Source: Mactra quadrangularis | Lineage: Eukaryota > Mollusca > Bivalvia > Venerida > Mactridae | Reading direction: 5' to 3' | Assembly: GCA_025267735.1 (NCBI GenBank) | Contig: CM046301.1 | Coordinates: 57,927,872 to 57,991,871 of the forward strand | Length of the DNA: 64,000 nucleotides | Part shown: positions 62,843 through 64,000 of the stretch, piece after piece | Numbering within the stretch: position 1 is the first letter of the stretch | Layout of the letters: each line of letters opens with the position of its first letter | The notes under the pieces: generated by a model | What the model was told of the DNA's origin: nothing | What the model saw: the letters and a program-made list of their open reading frames with translations, nothing else | Databases searched by the model: none | Position numbers and translations under genes: made by a program

Positions 62843-64000
62843 GTAAGTTTTTTTTGCTCAATCTGGCCACAACCAGAAAATATTCTTTTTCGCCCCCTCG
62901 GTTCTATTATTACATAGTTTACTGTATAATGCACCCTTTTTTAAACGTTTATGTATCTTGTACATGATGTGAAACATAGAAATATCTTTTTCAATGCAGT
63001 CTACCAGTAAACTGTCAGTCTTATGAATAATTTTGCATACTTGATTGTCTTGCACGTAGAATTGTATATCTACATAAAATTTAATAACATTAGTAGAAAG
63101 TGGAAGTAACTTTTGTTTTGTTTTATACTTTGATTTTTTATTACACCACAATACAACAAACGAGTAATACTTCTTCGTTAAACATAATTATACAGATTAT
63201 TGCCTTCAACTAGGCAAACATGATTATGAGAGAAGAACATGACAATACATTAAACACACCAATTAATACAACAAATGAACCAATAACAAAAATGAAGGGA
63301 ACACATTGAGAAAATAATCGGAATCAAAATGAAATAATAATTAATCATAAATTTCTAACTAACGTTCTTGGAATGTGTATAAAATTAGCTAATATTTAAA
63401 AAAGTACCATTCTTATTTGACTGCATCAAAAATTAATTTTTTTTGTTTGATAACGGTAAAAAAATGTGAATGTTTAATCTTATTTTTGGTCTTATCTACA
63501 AGATAACAACCAACTATATGTTAATTAAAAAACACACATGTATATAATAATTCAAAAAATGTTGACTGAAAGCTTGCAACTACCGCATAACGTTACATAA
63601 TTCACTTCTTCAGCATCACTGAAATATACAACTAGGATAGTTTTATGTTTGAACAAAAGGATACCAACTACTTTTAGTATTAAACGCAAACATAGATTAC
63701 TAACAGCTATTTTTATGCATTGATTAATAAAAAAACAGCATATTAATCTGAATGAAGATTTTCGTCTTATTCATTATTTAGTAAAACATGTAAATTACAA
63801 TATACTGAATGATTTGAAACCCCACAGTGACGGTGAATTAATTAGGCCACTTTTTGATGAATCATTCAAATAATGAAATAATAATAATAATGTTTAAGTA
63901 GCCTGCATTTAAAGGTGTGTGTATAACAACATTACTTTAACAGCAATGTACCGAGGATTCAATTTGATGCATCATACATGTTTGAACTATAAATTAAGTT
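62843..64000 (+). other. Intron of gene C running to the window edge
   Basis: AT-rich; no acceptor followed by a family-like exon was found before the window ends. The minus-strand frame at 62858-63151 is without recognisable content. Confidence 0.4.

Overview
The window looks like nuclear DNA of a mollusc, most probably a bivalve. It is AT-rich and its genes are split into short exons separated by long introns. It holds several full tRNA-derived SINEs with 12-14 bp target-site duplications, many short inverted-repeat DNA transposons, and a 5'-truncated non-LTR retrotransposon. The phylum is inferred from the style of the repeats and not from a marker gene.

The dominant content is a head-to-tail array of four paralogous multi-exon genes, all on the + strand. 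Gene 0 (last two exons, 4-1430) is cut by the left edge. Gene A (promoter about 4841-4922, coding exons 6052-11271) is a compact complete copy of 402 predicted residues. Gene B (promoter 16660-17038, coding exons 26004-47910) is an expanded copy of 14 exons and 1513 residues. Gene C (promoter 53465-53810, coding exons 54456-62842) runs off the right edge. I built the models by hand from splice signals, reading-frame phase and paralogue alignment; each complete model sums to whole codons with no internal stop.

The family has a modular exon grammar. A short start exon (MG... in A and B) is followed by a phase 0-1 helical exon (L-F-x-x-H-x-x-D-L ... A-Q), a phase 1-0 acidic linker exon usually ending in Met, a long phase 0-1 coiled-coil exon, and two final exons encoding a compact alpha/beta domain. 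That domain carries S-R-L-G-T-D, F-H-H and L-G-G-I-F-D ... Y-E-C motifs. Gene A has one set of modules, while B and C repeat the helix/linker pairs. In gene B one linker exon has become a 780-codon block of about 76 copies of a 10-residue unit (NNTDSESQPP). I do not recognise the C-terminal domain or the family. The shared promoters have CRE-like, ETS-like and IRF-like (GAAAGGGAAA) motifs, which fits but does not prove an inducible, possibly immune role.

Between and inside the genes lie mobile elements with readable boundaries: hAT-like MITEs with 8-bp duplications (805-1170, 7686-8113, 8359-8766, 36281-38240), a TA-flanked mariner-like MITE nested in an older inverted repeat (38963-39972 in 38910-40042), long palindromic foldback elements (11386-11546, 31588-33348, 35316-35605, 52906-53066), SINEs (13777, 17661, 18207, 23785, 48187) and two reverse-transcriptase relics (21286-23305 minus, 27040-28020 plus). 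No tRNA, rRNA or bacterial-type features were seen.
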